Of a stretch of 64,000 bases of DNA, positions 9,419 to 17,746 are shown in pieces. The DNA comes from UM-FILTER-47-13 sp964445195 (GTDB lineage: Bacteria > Pseudomonadota > Alphaproteobacteria > Micavibrionales > Micavibrionaceae): positions 62,001-126,000 of the forward strand of contig CAYUKA010000003.1 of assembly GCA_964445195.1 (NCBI GenBank). The letters run 5' to 3'. The translations under genes and the position numbers were made by a program. The notes beneath the pieces were generated by a model. The model worked only from the letters and a program-made list of their open reading frames with translations. It was not told where the DNA came from and did not search any database. Numbering within the stretch: position 1 is the first letter of the stretch; each line of letters opens with the position of its first letter.

Positions 9419-10438
9419 GTGACGAGTAAAAAGTTCTACCAGCCTGAAAACTGGACCTTTGGCTGTTTCAAAAGCAAAGCGGGCTCGTATATCCGCTTTG
9501 GTCACGTTTTGCCGAAAGGGCCTTCACGGGGCACCGTTGTTGTTACCGGCGGATATAACCGGCCCATTGAGTATTATTTCGAAACCATTAATAACTGGCT
9601 GGACCGCGGCTATGCCGTTTATGCGATGGATTGGTATGGTCAGGGCGGGTCGTCACGGGAAAAACCCGAAAAGCCGGATATCCCAGCGACCTGTAGTTTC
9701 AAATATCATGTTCGCGATTTCGACCAGTTCGTGACAGAGATTGTAAAGCCGGCGCAGGATAAGCCGGCTTTTTTATGCTCTCATTCCATGGGCGGCAATA
9801 TCATGCTCCGTTATCTCTACCGGCACAGAGACAATCCCGACATGCCCTTTACGGCGGCCATTCTTGGTGCACCGCTGATTGAAGTCAACACCCATATCAT
9901 GCCGCGAAAAACATTCGAGCGGGCCGTCAAGCGCCTTGATATTAACGGTATGAAACATATGAAGCTGCCCCAGTTAGGCAAGCACTTCAACCGCCTGGCC
10001 GCCTGGTTTATCGACGGGGCCCGCGACTGGCGTCTGCACAAAAACAAAGGTGCGGCGCGTGTAGCAGCGCACGAGCATTTCAATCAACAGGTGCAGGACA
10101 AAGGCCTGTCCATCGGTGACCCGACAATGGGATGGCTGCGCGCCGCTATGAAATCTGCCGATAAGCTACAGAATAAAAACGTTCTGGAACAAATCAGGGT
10201 ACCCGTCCTGATTCTCAGCACCGATCACGATAGCCTTGTATGCATCAAGGCACAGAAAAAGGCTGCCAATCGCCTGCCTGCAGGTCTTCTGAGAACTTTC
10301 AAGGATGCCTGCCACGGTATCTGGTATGACGGCGATAAAACGCAAAAAAAAATATGGCGTGCCATCGACAAGTTCATAGCGGGCATTGCAAATCCCGGCA
10401 CTGCCGCGCCTGAAACCACCCAGCCGAAGCACACCTGA
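9419..10438 (+). CDS. Alpha/beta hydrolase, monoacylglycerol lipase/lysophospholipase-like (copy 1)
   Basis: A 339-residue serine hydrolase. The nucleophile elbow is CSHSMGGN, the oxyanion region is VVVTGGYNRPIEYY, an acid is likely in LILSTDHDSLV, and the catalytic His is probably in FKDACHGIW. MDWYGQGGS matches the PldB/monoacylglycerol lipase pattern, so it probably cleaves a lysophospholipid or monoacylglycerol. There is no signal peptide. The start is a GTG at 9419 with a weak upstream site; the frame is open back to a stop at 9351, so an unusual earlier start cannot be excluded. It is followed by a clear relative 42 bases on. Confidence 0.82.
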   Translation: MTSKKFYQPENWTFGCFKSKAGSYIRFGHVLPKGPSRGTVVVTGGYNRPIEYYFETINNWLDRGYAVYAMDWYGQGGSSREKPEKPDIPATCSFKYHVRDFDQFVTEIVKPAQDKPAFLCSHSMGGNIMLRYLYRHRDNPDMPFTAAILGAPLIEVNTHIMPRKTFERAVKRLDINGMKHMKLPQLGKHFNRLAAWFIDGARDWRLHKNKGAARVAAHEHFNQQVQDKGLSIGDPTMGWLRAAMKSADKLQNKNVLEQIRVPVLILSTDHDSLVCIKAQKKAANRLPAGLLRTFKDACHGIWYDGDKTQKKIWRAIDKFIAGIANPGTAAPETTQPKHT

Positions 10439-10480
10439 TTTTCGCTACTATCCGCTGACTGACTATGCTAGCGTAAAACC

Positions 10481-11455
10481 ATGTTTGAAAAAGGTTTACC
10501 GGAACGGTTCCAGCAGCCGGAAGGCTGGCTGTGGCGTCATTTTGAAAACGCACGCGGCCACACGGTTCGTTACGGCGCGGTCATTCCGCCCAACCCGGTC
10601 GCGATCGTCGTCGGCCTTCAGGGGCTGGGGGAGTTCGGCGAAAAGTATTTTGAAACGGCGCGCACGCTGCTGGACCGTAATATCGGTTTCGTGATGATGG
10701 ACTGGACCGGCCAGGGCAAGTCGCACCGGTACCTGTCCGACCCGTTTAAGCGACACGCCACCAGCTTCAATCACTATGTCGATGACATTCACGATCTTGT
10801 TGAAAACCATGTCAAACCGATGGTGAAGGATGGCAATGGGCATGACATACCGCTTCTGATGATCGGCCACTCCATGGGCGGCCATATCGGCCTGCGGGTG
10901 CTGCACGACTATCCCGGCCTGTTCGCCGCAGCCGCTTTTTCCGCGCCAATGGTTGACATTAAGGCCACAGCCTCCATACCGCAACGCGTGCGCCAAAACC
11001 TCACGCGCCTGTTAAAAACGCTATTCGGCCAGCTATATGTCGGCTTCACTGATGCCACGAACAGCATACCAAAAAATGAAATCCACTCACAAGATCCGGT
11101 CCGCCAGAACATTCACAAATACTGGTGCGAGCAGGACGAAAGCCTGCGGATCGGCGATGTCACTTATGGCTGGGTTCATGCCGCCACAGACTCAGCTGAC
11201 ACGCTACAACGCAGAGACTACGCCGCCGCTATTGAAACACCCTGCCTGCTTGCACTGGCCGGACAGGAAACGCTAGTCGATAATCAGGCCGCACGGCAGC
11301 TGGCCCAGGCGATGCCGCAAGCGACCGTTCTTGAGTTACAGAATGCCAGGCACGAAATCCTGATGGAGTGCGATCCGTACAGAGACGCTTTCTTTGATGC
11401 TTTTTTTCAACTGGCCGCAGACAACGGTATTCAGCCAGGCTTGCCGGCGCCCTGA
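10481..11455 (+). CDS. Alpha/beta hydrolase, monoacylglycerol lipase/lysophospholipase-like (copy 2)
   Basis: A 324-residue relative of the preceding gene. It has the nucleophile elbow IGHSMGGH, MDWTGQGKS, a late acid region CLLALAGQETLVD and a likely catalytic His in LQNARHEILMECD. Both proteins also share RIGDVTYGWVHAATDSAD versus SIGDPTMGWLRAAMKSAD, which supports tandem duplication followed by strong divergence. It is expected to be cytoplasmic and act on lipid monoesters; the substrate cannot be read from the sequence. Ribosome binding site is poor. Confidence 0.82.
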   Translation: MFEKGLPERFQQPEGWLWRHFENARGHTVRYGAVIPPNPVAIVVGLQGLGEFGEKYFETARTLLDRNIGFVMMDWTGQGKSHRYLSDPFKRHATSFNHYVDDIHDLVENHVKPMVKDGNGHDIPLLMIGHSMGGHIGLRVLHDYPGLFAAAAFSAPMVDIKATASIPQRVRQNLTRLLKTLFGQLYVGFTDATNSIPKNEIHSQDPVRQNIHKYWCEQDESLRIGDVTYGWVHAATDSADTLQRRDYAAAIETPCLLALAGQETLVDNQAARQLAQAMPQATVLELQNARHEILMECDPYRDAFFDAFFQLAADNGIQPGLPAP

Positions 11456-11501
11456 CAAGCGGGCAGACTTTATCGAACCCTAAAGATAAAGGAGAATGCC
11501 C

Positions 11502-11762
11502 GTGTCCGCCTATGCCCCCGATCGTGAGACGCCCGAACAATCCGCGCATGATGAACAGGGGGCGCGGCTGAGTGATCGTATCCTGTCTGCGCTCAACCTC
11601 GCCCTCGACCAGCAGGATACCGATATCGCCGAGACACTGGCCCGGGCGCTGGAACGCGCAATGACCCGCAATACCGGCGGGGCGGAATTCGGCGAACGCC
11701 GCACCCACGCCCCGGATATAGAAGCCGCACTGGAACGGCTGGAAACGCTTAAGCGGGATTAA
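11502..11762 (+). CDS. Small acidic unknown protein
   Basis: An 86-residue protein with no membrane segment, rich in Glu, Ala and Arg, predicted mostly helical (LSDRILSALNLALDQQD; LARALERAMTR). I place the start at GTG 11502 because AAAGGAG (11488-11494) sits seven bases ahead; an ATG at 11496 lies too close to that site. Its end overlaps the end of ligA on the other strand by 14 bases, so the two are convergent. I do not recognise the family. Confidence 0.6.
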   Translation: MSAYAPDRETPEQSAHDEQGARLSDRILSALNLALDQQDTDIAETLARALERAMTRNTGGAEFGERRTHAPDIEAALERLETLKRD

Positions 11763-13833
11763 CCAGCGCCAGCCATTCATCTTCGGTCAGCACGGTAACC
11801 CCCAGCGCCTGCGCCTTTTTCAGCTTGGAACCGGCATCGGCGCCGGTAACGACATAATCGGTTTTGGCCGACACACTGCCGGCCACCCTGGCGCCAAGCG
11901 CTTCCGCTTTCGCCTTGGCTTCGGCGCGGCCCATCTTTTCCAGCTTGCCGGTAAACACCACGGTCTTGCCGGCCACCGGGCTATCGGCAACCTGCGGCGC
12001 TTCGTAAGCCAGAATGTCCAGTTCCATTTCCAGCGCCGTCAGAACGTCGCGGTTATGCGGTTCAGTGAAAAAACCAAGCAAGTCATCGGCCACGCCCGGC
12101 CCGATATCCTCGATCTCCAGCAGTTCATCGTAAGACGCGCTACCACGGTCGGCTGCCAGCGCCATCGCATCCTTCAACTGTTCAAGCGTGCCGTAATGAG
12201 CCGCCAGCCGCCTGGCCGTGGCCTCGCCGACCTGGCGGATACCGAGTGCATAGAGAAAGCGGTGAAGGTCGATCCGGCGGCGCTCGTCAATCGCAGAGAA
12301 CAGATTTTCAACCGATTTCTCGCCCCAGCCCTCCCACTTTGTCAGCGGCGGATCAAGCGCAGCCGCCTTATCGCGCAGGCGGAAAATATCGACAGGAGAA
12401 CGAATCAACCCTGCCTCCCAGAACAGCGCAATAATCTTCTCGCCCAGACCCTCAATATCAAACGCACCGCGGGAAACAAAATGTTTGAGCCGCTCCAGCG
12501 CCTGCGCCTCGCAAATCAGCCCGCCGGTACACCGCCGCGCCACTTCACCTTCCTCGCGAATCGCCAGTGACCCGCAAACCGGGCAGCGAAACGGGAAAGA
12601 AAAATCCGTTTCCGTGCCATTGCGCCTATCCTTCAGCACTTTCACCACCTGCGGAATAACGTCCCCGGCCCTCTGGATCACAACATGATCGCCGATTTTC
12701 ACGCCCTTGCGCGCGATCTCGTCTTCATTATGCAGCGTTGCGTTTGAAACCACGGCCCCGCCGACAGTGATCGGCTCCAGCCGTGCAACCGGGGTCAGGG
12801 TCCCGGTGCGCCCGACCTGGATATCGATGGCGTTCAGCACCGTCACGGCCTGGGCCGCCGGGAATTTATGCGCCGTCGCCCAGCGCGGCGCCCGCGAGAC
12901 AAAACCGAGCCGCTCCTGCCAGTCCCGGCGGTTAACCTTATAAACAATGCCGTCAATCTCGTAAGGCAAATCAGGCCGCGCCGCCATGATCTCGCGGTAA
13001 AAGGCGAGCGGACCATCAATATCGGCGCCGACATAATGCGGCTCCGGGATATGGAAGCCCCAGCTTTTCAGCGTTTCACGCACGCCATCCTGCGTATCGC
13101 CGATCTCCGCCGACACCTCGCCCAGCGCATAGCCGAAGAAATGAAGCGGCCTGGTTTTCGTGATTTCAACATCAAGTTGCCGGACGCTGCCCGCCGCCGC
13201 GTTGCGCGGATTGGCAAAGGTTTTTTTATCCCCGGCCGCCAATGCCTCATTCAACGCCGCAAACTCATCGCGCCTCATATAGATCTCGCCGCGCACCTCG
13301 AGAATATCGGGTGCGTCATCAGGCAGGGTTTGCGGCACATCGGCAATGGTTTTGACATTTGCGGTGATATCCTCGCCTTCATAACCGTCACCGCGCGTCG
13401 CCGCCATCACCAGCTGACGGCCCTCATAGCGCAGCGAGCATGACAAACCGTCGATCTTTTGTTCAGCCAGCAATGCAAGCCCGGCATCCTCCGGTTCGTT
13501 CAAAAAACGCAGGATACGGCTACGGAACTCGAGATATTCGTTCTCATCAAATACATTGGACAAAGACAGCATCGGCACGGCATGCTCGACTTTGCGAAAG
13601 CCGCGCGCCGGAGCCGCCCCGACTTTTCGGGTCGGGCTGTCGGGCGTGACAAGGGCCGGATATTCAGCTTCCAGCGCCTCCAACGCCCGCCGTAACTCAT
13701 CATATTCGGCATCGGAAATTTCGGGATTATCCTCACCGTGATAAAGACGGTCGTGCTTTTCAATGGCCGCCGCCAGTTCTTTGTGCCGGGCGCGGGCATC
13801 TTCAAAAGACATATCGAACAGAGCGTCACTCAT
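11749..13833 (-). CDS. ligA: NAD-dependent DNA ligase
   Basis: A 694-residue essential ligase sealing nicks in replication and repair. In order: Ia domain (HDRLYHGEDNPEISDAEYD), adenylation motif AEQKIDGLS with the lysine nucleophile, further nucleotidyltransferase motifs (TRGDGYEGEDITAN; YEIDGIVYKVNRRDWQ), OB fold (GRTGTLTPVARLEPI), four-cysteine zinc finger (CPVCGS...C...C), helix-hairpin-helix repeats (GLGEKIIALF; DIGPGVADDLL) and a C-terminal BRCT domain (GKTVVFTGKLEKMGRAEAKA). The length matches the family. I prefer ATG 13833 over a GTG 36 bases upstream because the family starts near MSFEDARARH. Confidence 0.98.
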   Translation of the reverse strand: MSDALFDMSFEDARARHKELAAAIEKHDRLYHGEDNPEISDAEYDELRRALEALEAEYPALVTPDSPTRKVGAAPARGFRKVEHAVPMLSLSNVFDENEYLEFRSRILRFLNEPEDAGLALLAEQKIDGLSCSLRYEGRQLVMAATRGDGYEGEDITANVKTIADVPQTLPDDAPDILEVRGEIYMRRDEFAALNEALAAGDKKTFANPRNAAAGSVRQLDVEITKTRPLHFFGYALGEVSAEIGDTQDGVRETLKSWGFHIPEPHYVGADIDGPLAFYREIMAARPDLPYEIDGIVYKVNRRDWQERLGFVSRAPRWATAHKFPAAQAVTVLNAIDIQVGRTGTLTPVARLEPITVGGAVVSNATLHNEDEIARKGVKIGDHVVIQRAGDVIPQVVKVLKDRRNGTETDFSFPFRCPVCGSLAIREEGEVARRCTGGLICEAQALERLKHFVSRGAFDIEGLGEKIIALFWEAGLIRSPVDIFRLRDKAAALDPPLTKWEGWGEKSVENLFSAIDERRRIDLHRFLYALGIRQVGEATARRLAAHYGTLEQLKDAMALAADRGSASYDELLEIEDIGPGVADDLLGFFTEPHNRDVLTALEMELDILAYEAPQVADSPVAGKTVVFTGKLEKMGRAEAKAKAEALGARVAGSVSAKTDYVVTGADAGSKLKKAQALGVTVLTEDEWLALVNPA

Positions 13834-13901
13834 AGCTTTGTATCTACCATACCCCCGCGCGCGCAGCACGGGATTTAGTATCCGCTGCCATGCGTTTTTT
13901 G

Positions 13902-13930
13902 TTGACGGAATACATGCTTTGTCATAAAAA
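13902..13930 (+). promoter_or_regulatory. Candidate sigma-70 promoter for the 57-residue gene
   Basis: TTGACG at 13902-13907, a 17-base spacer, and TAAAAA at 13925-13930. It is placed so that transcription would begin shortly before the Shine-Dalgarno AGAGGAG at 13943. It lies in the divergent gap between ligA and the small gene. Pattern match only. Confidence 0.4.
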
Positions 13931-13957
13931 TGCGCATTGAAAAGAGGAGTGCAAAAT

Positions 13958-14131
13958 ATGAGAAATCTTTTTCAAGATATCGTCATGCGGCCTGCCGTCA
14001 TCCGGGTCCTGCATGCAATCGGCATGACCAACCTTAGCAGGGCCGAGGTCGACCAGTATGTTCAGAAATTACAAGAAGACAGGCGGCAACAGCAAGAATC
14101 GCAGCAACCGCCCGGGCCGGTAAACAAATAA
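13958..14131 (+). CDS. Small unknown protein, 57 residues
   Basis: A short protein beginning MRNLFQDIVMRP with ATG at 13958, eight bases after a strong AGAGGAG site (13943-13949). An in-frame TTG at 13937 is not needed. The N-terminal half is moderately hydrophobic and helical; the C-terminal half is Gln/Arg/Pro-rich and probably disordered. It lies alone between divergent ligA and convergent recN and has its own promoter-like sequence. No family recognised. Confidence 0.6.
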   Translation: MRNLFQDIVMRPAVIRVLHAIGMTNLSRAEVDQYVQKLQEDRRQQQESQQPPGPVNK

Positions 14132-14139
14132 GCCGGCGA

Positions 14140-15786
14140 TCAGGCTGTTTCTATTAGCCTCTCCGCCGCGGCCCGCGCCTCGCCGGTAATCTCGGCACCG
14201 GCCAACATGCGGGCGATTTCCTCGCGGCGCTCATACAGTTCGGCCAGCGGGATAATCGTCGTCGTCACGTCATTTTTGTCGCCGCTTTTCAATATGATCC
14301 AGTGATGCGCCGCCCGCGCCGCGACCTGCGGCGAATGGGTAACCACCAGAATTTGTTTGTCCTGCGCCAGCCGCGCCAGCCGCTCGCCAACCGCGCTGGC
14401 GGTCGCGCCGCCAATACCGCTATCAACCTCATCGAACACCAGGCTGCCCGCCGTGCCGGTACCGGCGAGCACCACCTTGAGCGCCAGCATGAAGCGCGCC
14501 ATTTCGCCGCCCGAAGCGATTTTATGCAACGGTCCCGGCGCCCGCCCCGGATTGGTCGCGACCAGAAACCGCACATCATCCATCCCGGCCGGGCCGTAAC
14601 CGTCTTCGTCAAGCGCCGCAACCTGCGTAACAAAGCGCGCCTTCTCAAGCTTCAGGGGCGGCAGTTCCCTGCCCACCAGCCGGTCAAGCTTCGCCGCCGC
14701 TTTCTGCCGCGCCGACCGCGCCGTTTCAGCTGCCGCGACATAGGCAGCCCGCGCTGTCTCAACCGCCCGCGTCAGGTCAGCCAGCGCATCGTCCTGCGCT
14801 TCGATCATATTGAGTTGCGCCGCCAGCTCATCGCGCTTTGCCGGCAACTCATCGGCCGTGCATTCATGTTTGCGGGCTTGCCCGCGCAGCGCGAACAGCC
14901 GGTCGTCAATCTCGCTTAAGGCGTAACCACTATGCTCCAGATCGGCCGACAGGGCCTGGATGCCGCCAATCACCTCCTGCAGTTCCGCCGCCGTCCGGTC
15001 CAGCCCGTCCCGCAGCTCTGCCCCGTCATCGCCGGTGCGCTCCAGCACCCGCGCCACCGTGCCGATCGTGGCGTCAGCCTCGGAAAGCCCCTGATAAGCC
15101 GTGTTCAGGCTCTCCATAATCTGCTCGCGCTTCATCAGCCGCGCGCGCAATGCAGCCAAACGCTCCTCCTCGCCCGGCTCAGGCGCCAGCGCATCCAGAT
15201 CTTCCAGCGCCTGCCGCAGATACGCTTCCTCGGCCCGCGCTGTTTCGATTGCGGTCCGCGCCTCATCAAGCGTCTTTTGCGCACCGCGCCACTCATGCCA
15301 GCGCGCGGCGAGCCCGCCTGTGTCGACCGCGGCATAATCATCCAGCAAAACGCGGTGCGTTTTGGGATCGAGCAAGCCCTGCGTATCAAACTGACCGTGA
15401 ATCTCGACCAGCAGGTCACCGACCCGTTTCAGGAGGCCGACACTGACCGGCTGATCGTTAATAAACGCGCGGCTACCGCCGTCCGCTTTGACGATCCGGC
15501 GCAAAATCAGCGGTTCCCCACTTTCGATGACAAGATCAGAACCATGAAGAGTCTCATAGGCCGGATGATCGGAAGACAATTCAAAAGCCGCCGTCACCTG
15601 GGCCTGCGCTTCGCCCCTGCGCACCAGCCCCGCTTCAGAGCGTGCGCCGAGCGCCAGCCCCAGCGAATCAAGCAGGATCGACTTGCCGGCGCCGGTTTCA
15701 CCGGTCAGGGCGCAGAAACCGGCGGCGAACTCTATCGCCAGCCGGTCGATCAGAACGATATTCTGGATCGTCAGCGCGGTTAACAT
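14140..15786 (-). CDS. recN: DNA repair protein RecN
   Basis: A 548-residue SMC-like ATPase that acts early in double-strand break repair. Walker A is ALTGETGAGKS near residue 30, a long coiled coil fills the middle (about 150-360, rich in Arg/Glu/Ala), and the C-terminal head has the signature region KIASGGEMARFMLALK and Walker B LVFDEVDSGIGG, with VTHSPQVAARA after it. I chose ATG 15786 (MLTALTIQNIVLID), the usual RecN start; a start five codons earlier is possible. It lies 33 bases after bamD, the usual alphaproteobacterial neighbour. Confidence 0.97.
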   Translation of the reverse strand: MLTALTIQNIVLIDRLAIEFAAGFCALTGETGAGKSILLDSLGLALGARSEAGLVRRGEAQAQVTAAFELSSDHPAYETLHGSDLVIESGEPLILRRIVKADGGSRAFINDQPVSVGLLKRVGDLLVEIHGQFDTQGLLDPKTHRVLLDDYAAVDTGGLAARWHEWRGAQKTLDEARTAIETARAEEAYLRQALEDLDALAPEPGEEERLAALRARLMKREQIMESLNTAYQGLSEADATIGTVARVLERTGDDGAELRDGLDRTAAELQEVIGGIQALSADLEHSGYALSEIDDRLFALRGQARKHECTADELPAKRDELAAQLNMIEAQDDALADLTRAVETARAAYVAAAETARSARQKAAAKLDRLVGRELPPLKLEKARFVTQVAALDEDGYGPAGMDDVRFLVATNPGRAPGPLHKIASGGEMARFMLALKVVLAGTGTAGSLVFDEVDSGIGGATASAVGERLARLAQDKQILVVTHSPQVAARAAHHWIILKSGDKNDVTTTIIPLAELYERREEIARMLAGAEITGEARAAAERLIETA

Positions 15787-15819
15787 GGCCTGTGCCCCCA
15801 AGACATCGCGTCCCGGCCC

Positions 15820-16659
15820 CTAATCCGGCTTGAACAGGGAATCGACAGTCTTATCGAGCCAGCTGCGCCCCTCCAGCAGGGCGGTGCGCTGCTCGGCGTC
15901 GAGCAGGTTATAGGTATCCTCATACCATTGGTCGCCGGGATAGTTATGGCCCATCACCGCCGCCACTCTCGTCGCTTCACCCTTCAGACCAAGTGTCAGG
16001 TAAGCCTCTACAAGCCGGTGCAACGCCTCCGGCACGTGGGTTGTCGTCTGGTAATCCGTGACCACAGTGCGAAAACGGTTGATCGCCGCATTGACCTGCC
16101 CGCGCGTTAAGTAATAGCGGCCGATTTCCATTTCCTTGCCCGCCAGGTGATCCTGCGCCAGGTCGCGCTTCAGGATGGCATCGCGGGTATATTCGCTGTC
16201 CGGAAAGCGGCGAATCAGGATGTTAAACGCATCGAGCGCCTCTTCAGTCATCGCTTGGTCGCGGGCGACATCGGAAATCTGCTCGTAAAAACACAGCGCC
16301 CGCAGGTAGAGCGCGTAATCAATATCCTTGTTGCCGGGATGAAGTTCAATAAAGCGATCCAGCGCCAGAACCGCCTCGTCATAGCGTTGATCGCGGTAAG
16401 ACGCGAATGCCGCCATCAATTCGGCCCGTGTCGCCCATTGCGAGTAAGGATGCTGGCGTTCAACTTCCTCGAACAGGGTGGTGGCCTCATTATAATCGCC
16501 GTCATCCAGCGCTGCCGCCGCGGCATTATACAACTCCTCGACCGGGCGTTCCTCGCGTGTTTCATCACCGCCGCCCGTACCGGCGCAGCCGCCAAGCCCG
16601 ATCATGACACCGCCGCATAAAACCAGCATTGCCAGGAATTGTATGCCCTTCATCGCCAT
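15820..16659 (-). CDS. bamD: Outer membrane protein assembly factor BamD (lipoprotein)
   Basis: A 279-residue TPR lipoprotein of the BAM complex, which inserts beta-barrel proteins in the outer membrane. The signal peptide ends in a lipobox (MIGLGGC) with the lipidated Cys near residue 25. The mature protein has five TPR-like units, with family landmarks PYSQWATRAELMAAFASY, YALYLRALCFYEQISDVARDQ and RFPDSEYTRDA. The position between lpxC-ftsZ and recN-ligA is the standard alphaproteobacterial order. The upstream 90-base gap probably holds its own promoter. Confidence 0.97.
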   Translation of the reverse strand: MAMKGIQFLAMLVLCGGVMIGLGGCAGTGGGDETREERPVEELYNAAAAALDDGDYNEATTLFEEVERQHPYSQWATRAELMAAFASYRDQRYDEAVLALDRFIELHPGNKDIDYALYLRALCFYEQISDVARDQAMTEEALDAFNILIRRFPDSEYTRDAILKRDLAQDHLAGKEMEIGRYYLTRGQVNAAINRFRTVVTDYQTTTHVPEALHRLVEAYLTLGLKGEATRVAAVMGHNYPGDQWYEDTYNLLDAEQRTALLEGRSWLDKTVDSLFKPD

Positions 16660-16750
16660 CCTCTTTTGTTCGTGTTCTTATTATTTAAAACACTCCGGCG
16701 GGTAAGGAAAGAGGCAGATCGCACCCGTCCCCATGGAATCTGTACAGAAA

Positions 16751-17743
16751 TCAGTAAAAGCGCGAGAAAGTCCGGTGTGTTAAACCGCTTTTATAGACCG
16801 CGCCCTGACTGGCATGCCAAATGCAAAAATCGAGATCCATCGCCCGGATGCCCTTGTGAGCGGCAATTAGAGCGCCCGCGTAGCCAGCGCACCCCCTGAT
16901 CTCTATTTCCATCGCCGAGCCAGGCGCAATCTCCGTACCGCTATCGACCACAGCCTGCAATGACGGCGTATACTCCAGTATACCCTCCTGACGGAAAACA
17001 TGCGGCAGGCAATTATCGATAAACATAGTCAACTGGTCTATGTCAGAGAAGATTGTAAACCCGAGACGCTCGAATTCAACGCTCATCACCGCCGCCGCCA
17101 GCTGGGCCCGTTTATAAAAAGCAACGGACCGGCCCTTATAGTCACACACATCATTAAAGGTCTTCATCTGCGCCAGTTGTCCGACAAAACGCCCGGCCGA
17201 TCCCCCGGCCTGCTCGACCAGCGCTTCGAAACGGCCGCCTGCCTGATCATTCACGTACCGGCCCAGCTCACAAAGTGAGTCATGAAACATGCCATTCAGG
17301 CGGCGACTGTAGGGCTGAGTCGTATCAAAGTGGAACAAACGCGCACAATCCGCCGCACTCATCGCGACCAGATCGCGCGCCGTCAGGGGCGCATTGCTCT
17401 CAAAATGCCTTTTTAGCCGCGTGGCGACTGTGAAATACAGCGATTCATCGATAAACGGCATAGCCTCCTGCAACAAATGCCGTTCAAAACCGGAACCGAA
17501 ATTCACAGCCTCGACACACATCACATAGGCCGCTGTCGTTTCAGCATCACCGATATAATGATGATCCAGATCGTATGTGTCTTCAGGGGCTTCGTCAGGC
17601 AGGCTGTCAGCATAGGCCGCGATCCTGTCCTCACGCACGGTTACATGTTCGCTGTGCAGGAAAACATGACGAAAGCCCGCACGAATATCGTCGAAGAAAT
17701 CAACGGCCGGCAAGGCGACAGACGGAAGCGGCTTTGTTGCCAT
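16751..17743 (-). CDS. Queuosine 5'-phosphate N-glycosylase/hydrolase family (DUF2419, Qng1-like)
   Basis: A 330-residue protein that I recognise as the Qng1 (human C9orf64/DUF2419) family, which releases queuine from queuosine 5'-monophosphate for reuse by tRNA-guanine transglycosylase. Family landmarks are all present: VMCVEAVNFGSGFE, CDYKGRSVAFYKRAQL, DIDQLTMFIDNCLPHVF, AMEIEIRGCAGY, MDLDFCIWHASQG and the end HRTFSRFY. No signal peptide, so cytoplasmic. The start is three bases after the lpxC stop, so the two are translationally coupled. Substrate assignment comes from the family; I cannot see whether this organism makes or imports queuine. Its presence in an lpxC-bamD interval is unexpected. 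Confidence 0.88.
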   Translation of the reverse strand: MATKPLPSVALPAVDFFDDIRAGFRHVFLHSEHVTVREDRIAAYADSLPDEAPEDTYDLDHHYIGDAETTAAYVMCVEAVNFGSGFERHLLQEAMPFIDESLYFTVATRLKRHFESNAPLTARDLVAMSAADCARLFHFDTTQPYSRRLNGMFHDSLCELGRYVNDQAGGRFEALVEQAGGSAGRFVGQLAQMKTFNDVCDYKGRSVAFYKRAQLAAAVMSVEFERLGFTIFSDIDQLTMFIDNCLPHVFRQEGILEYTPSLQAVVDSGTEIAPGSAMEIEIRGCAGYAGALIAAHKGIRAMDLDFCIWHASQGAVYKSGLTHRTFSRFY

Positions 17744-17746
17744 AGA

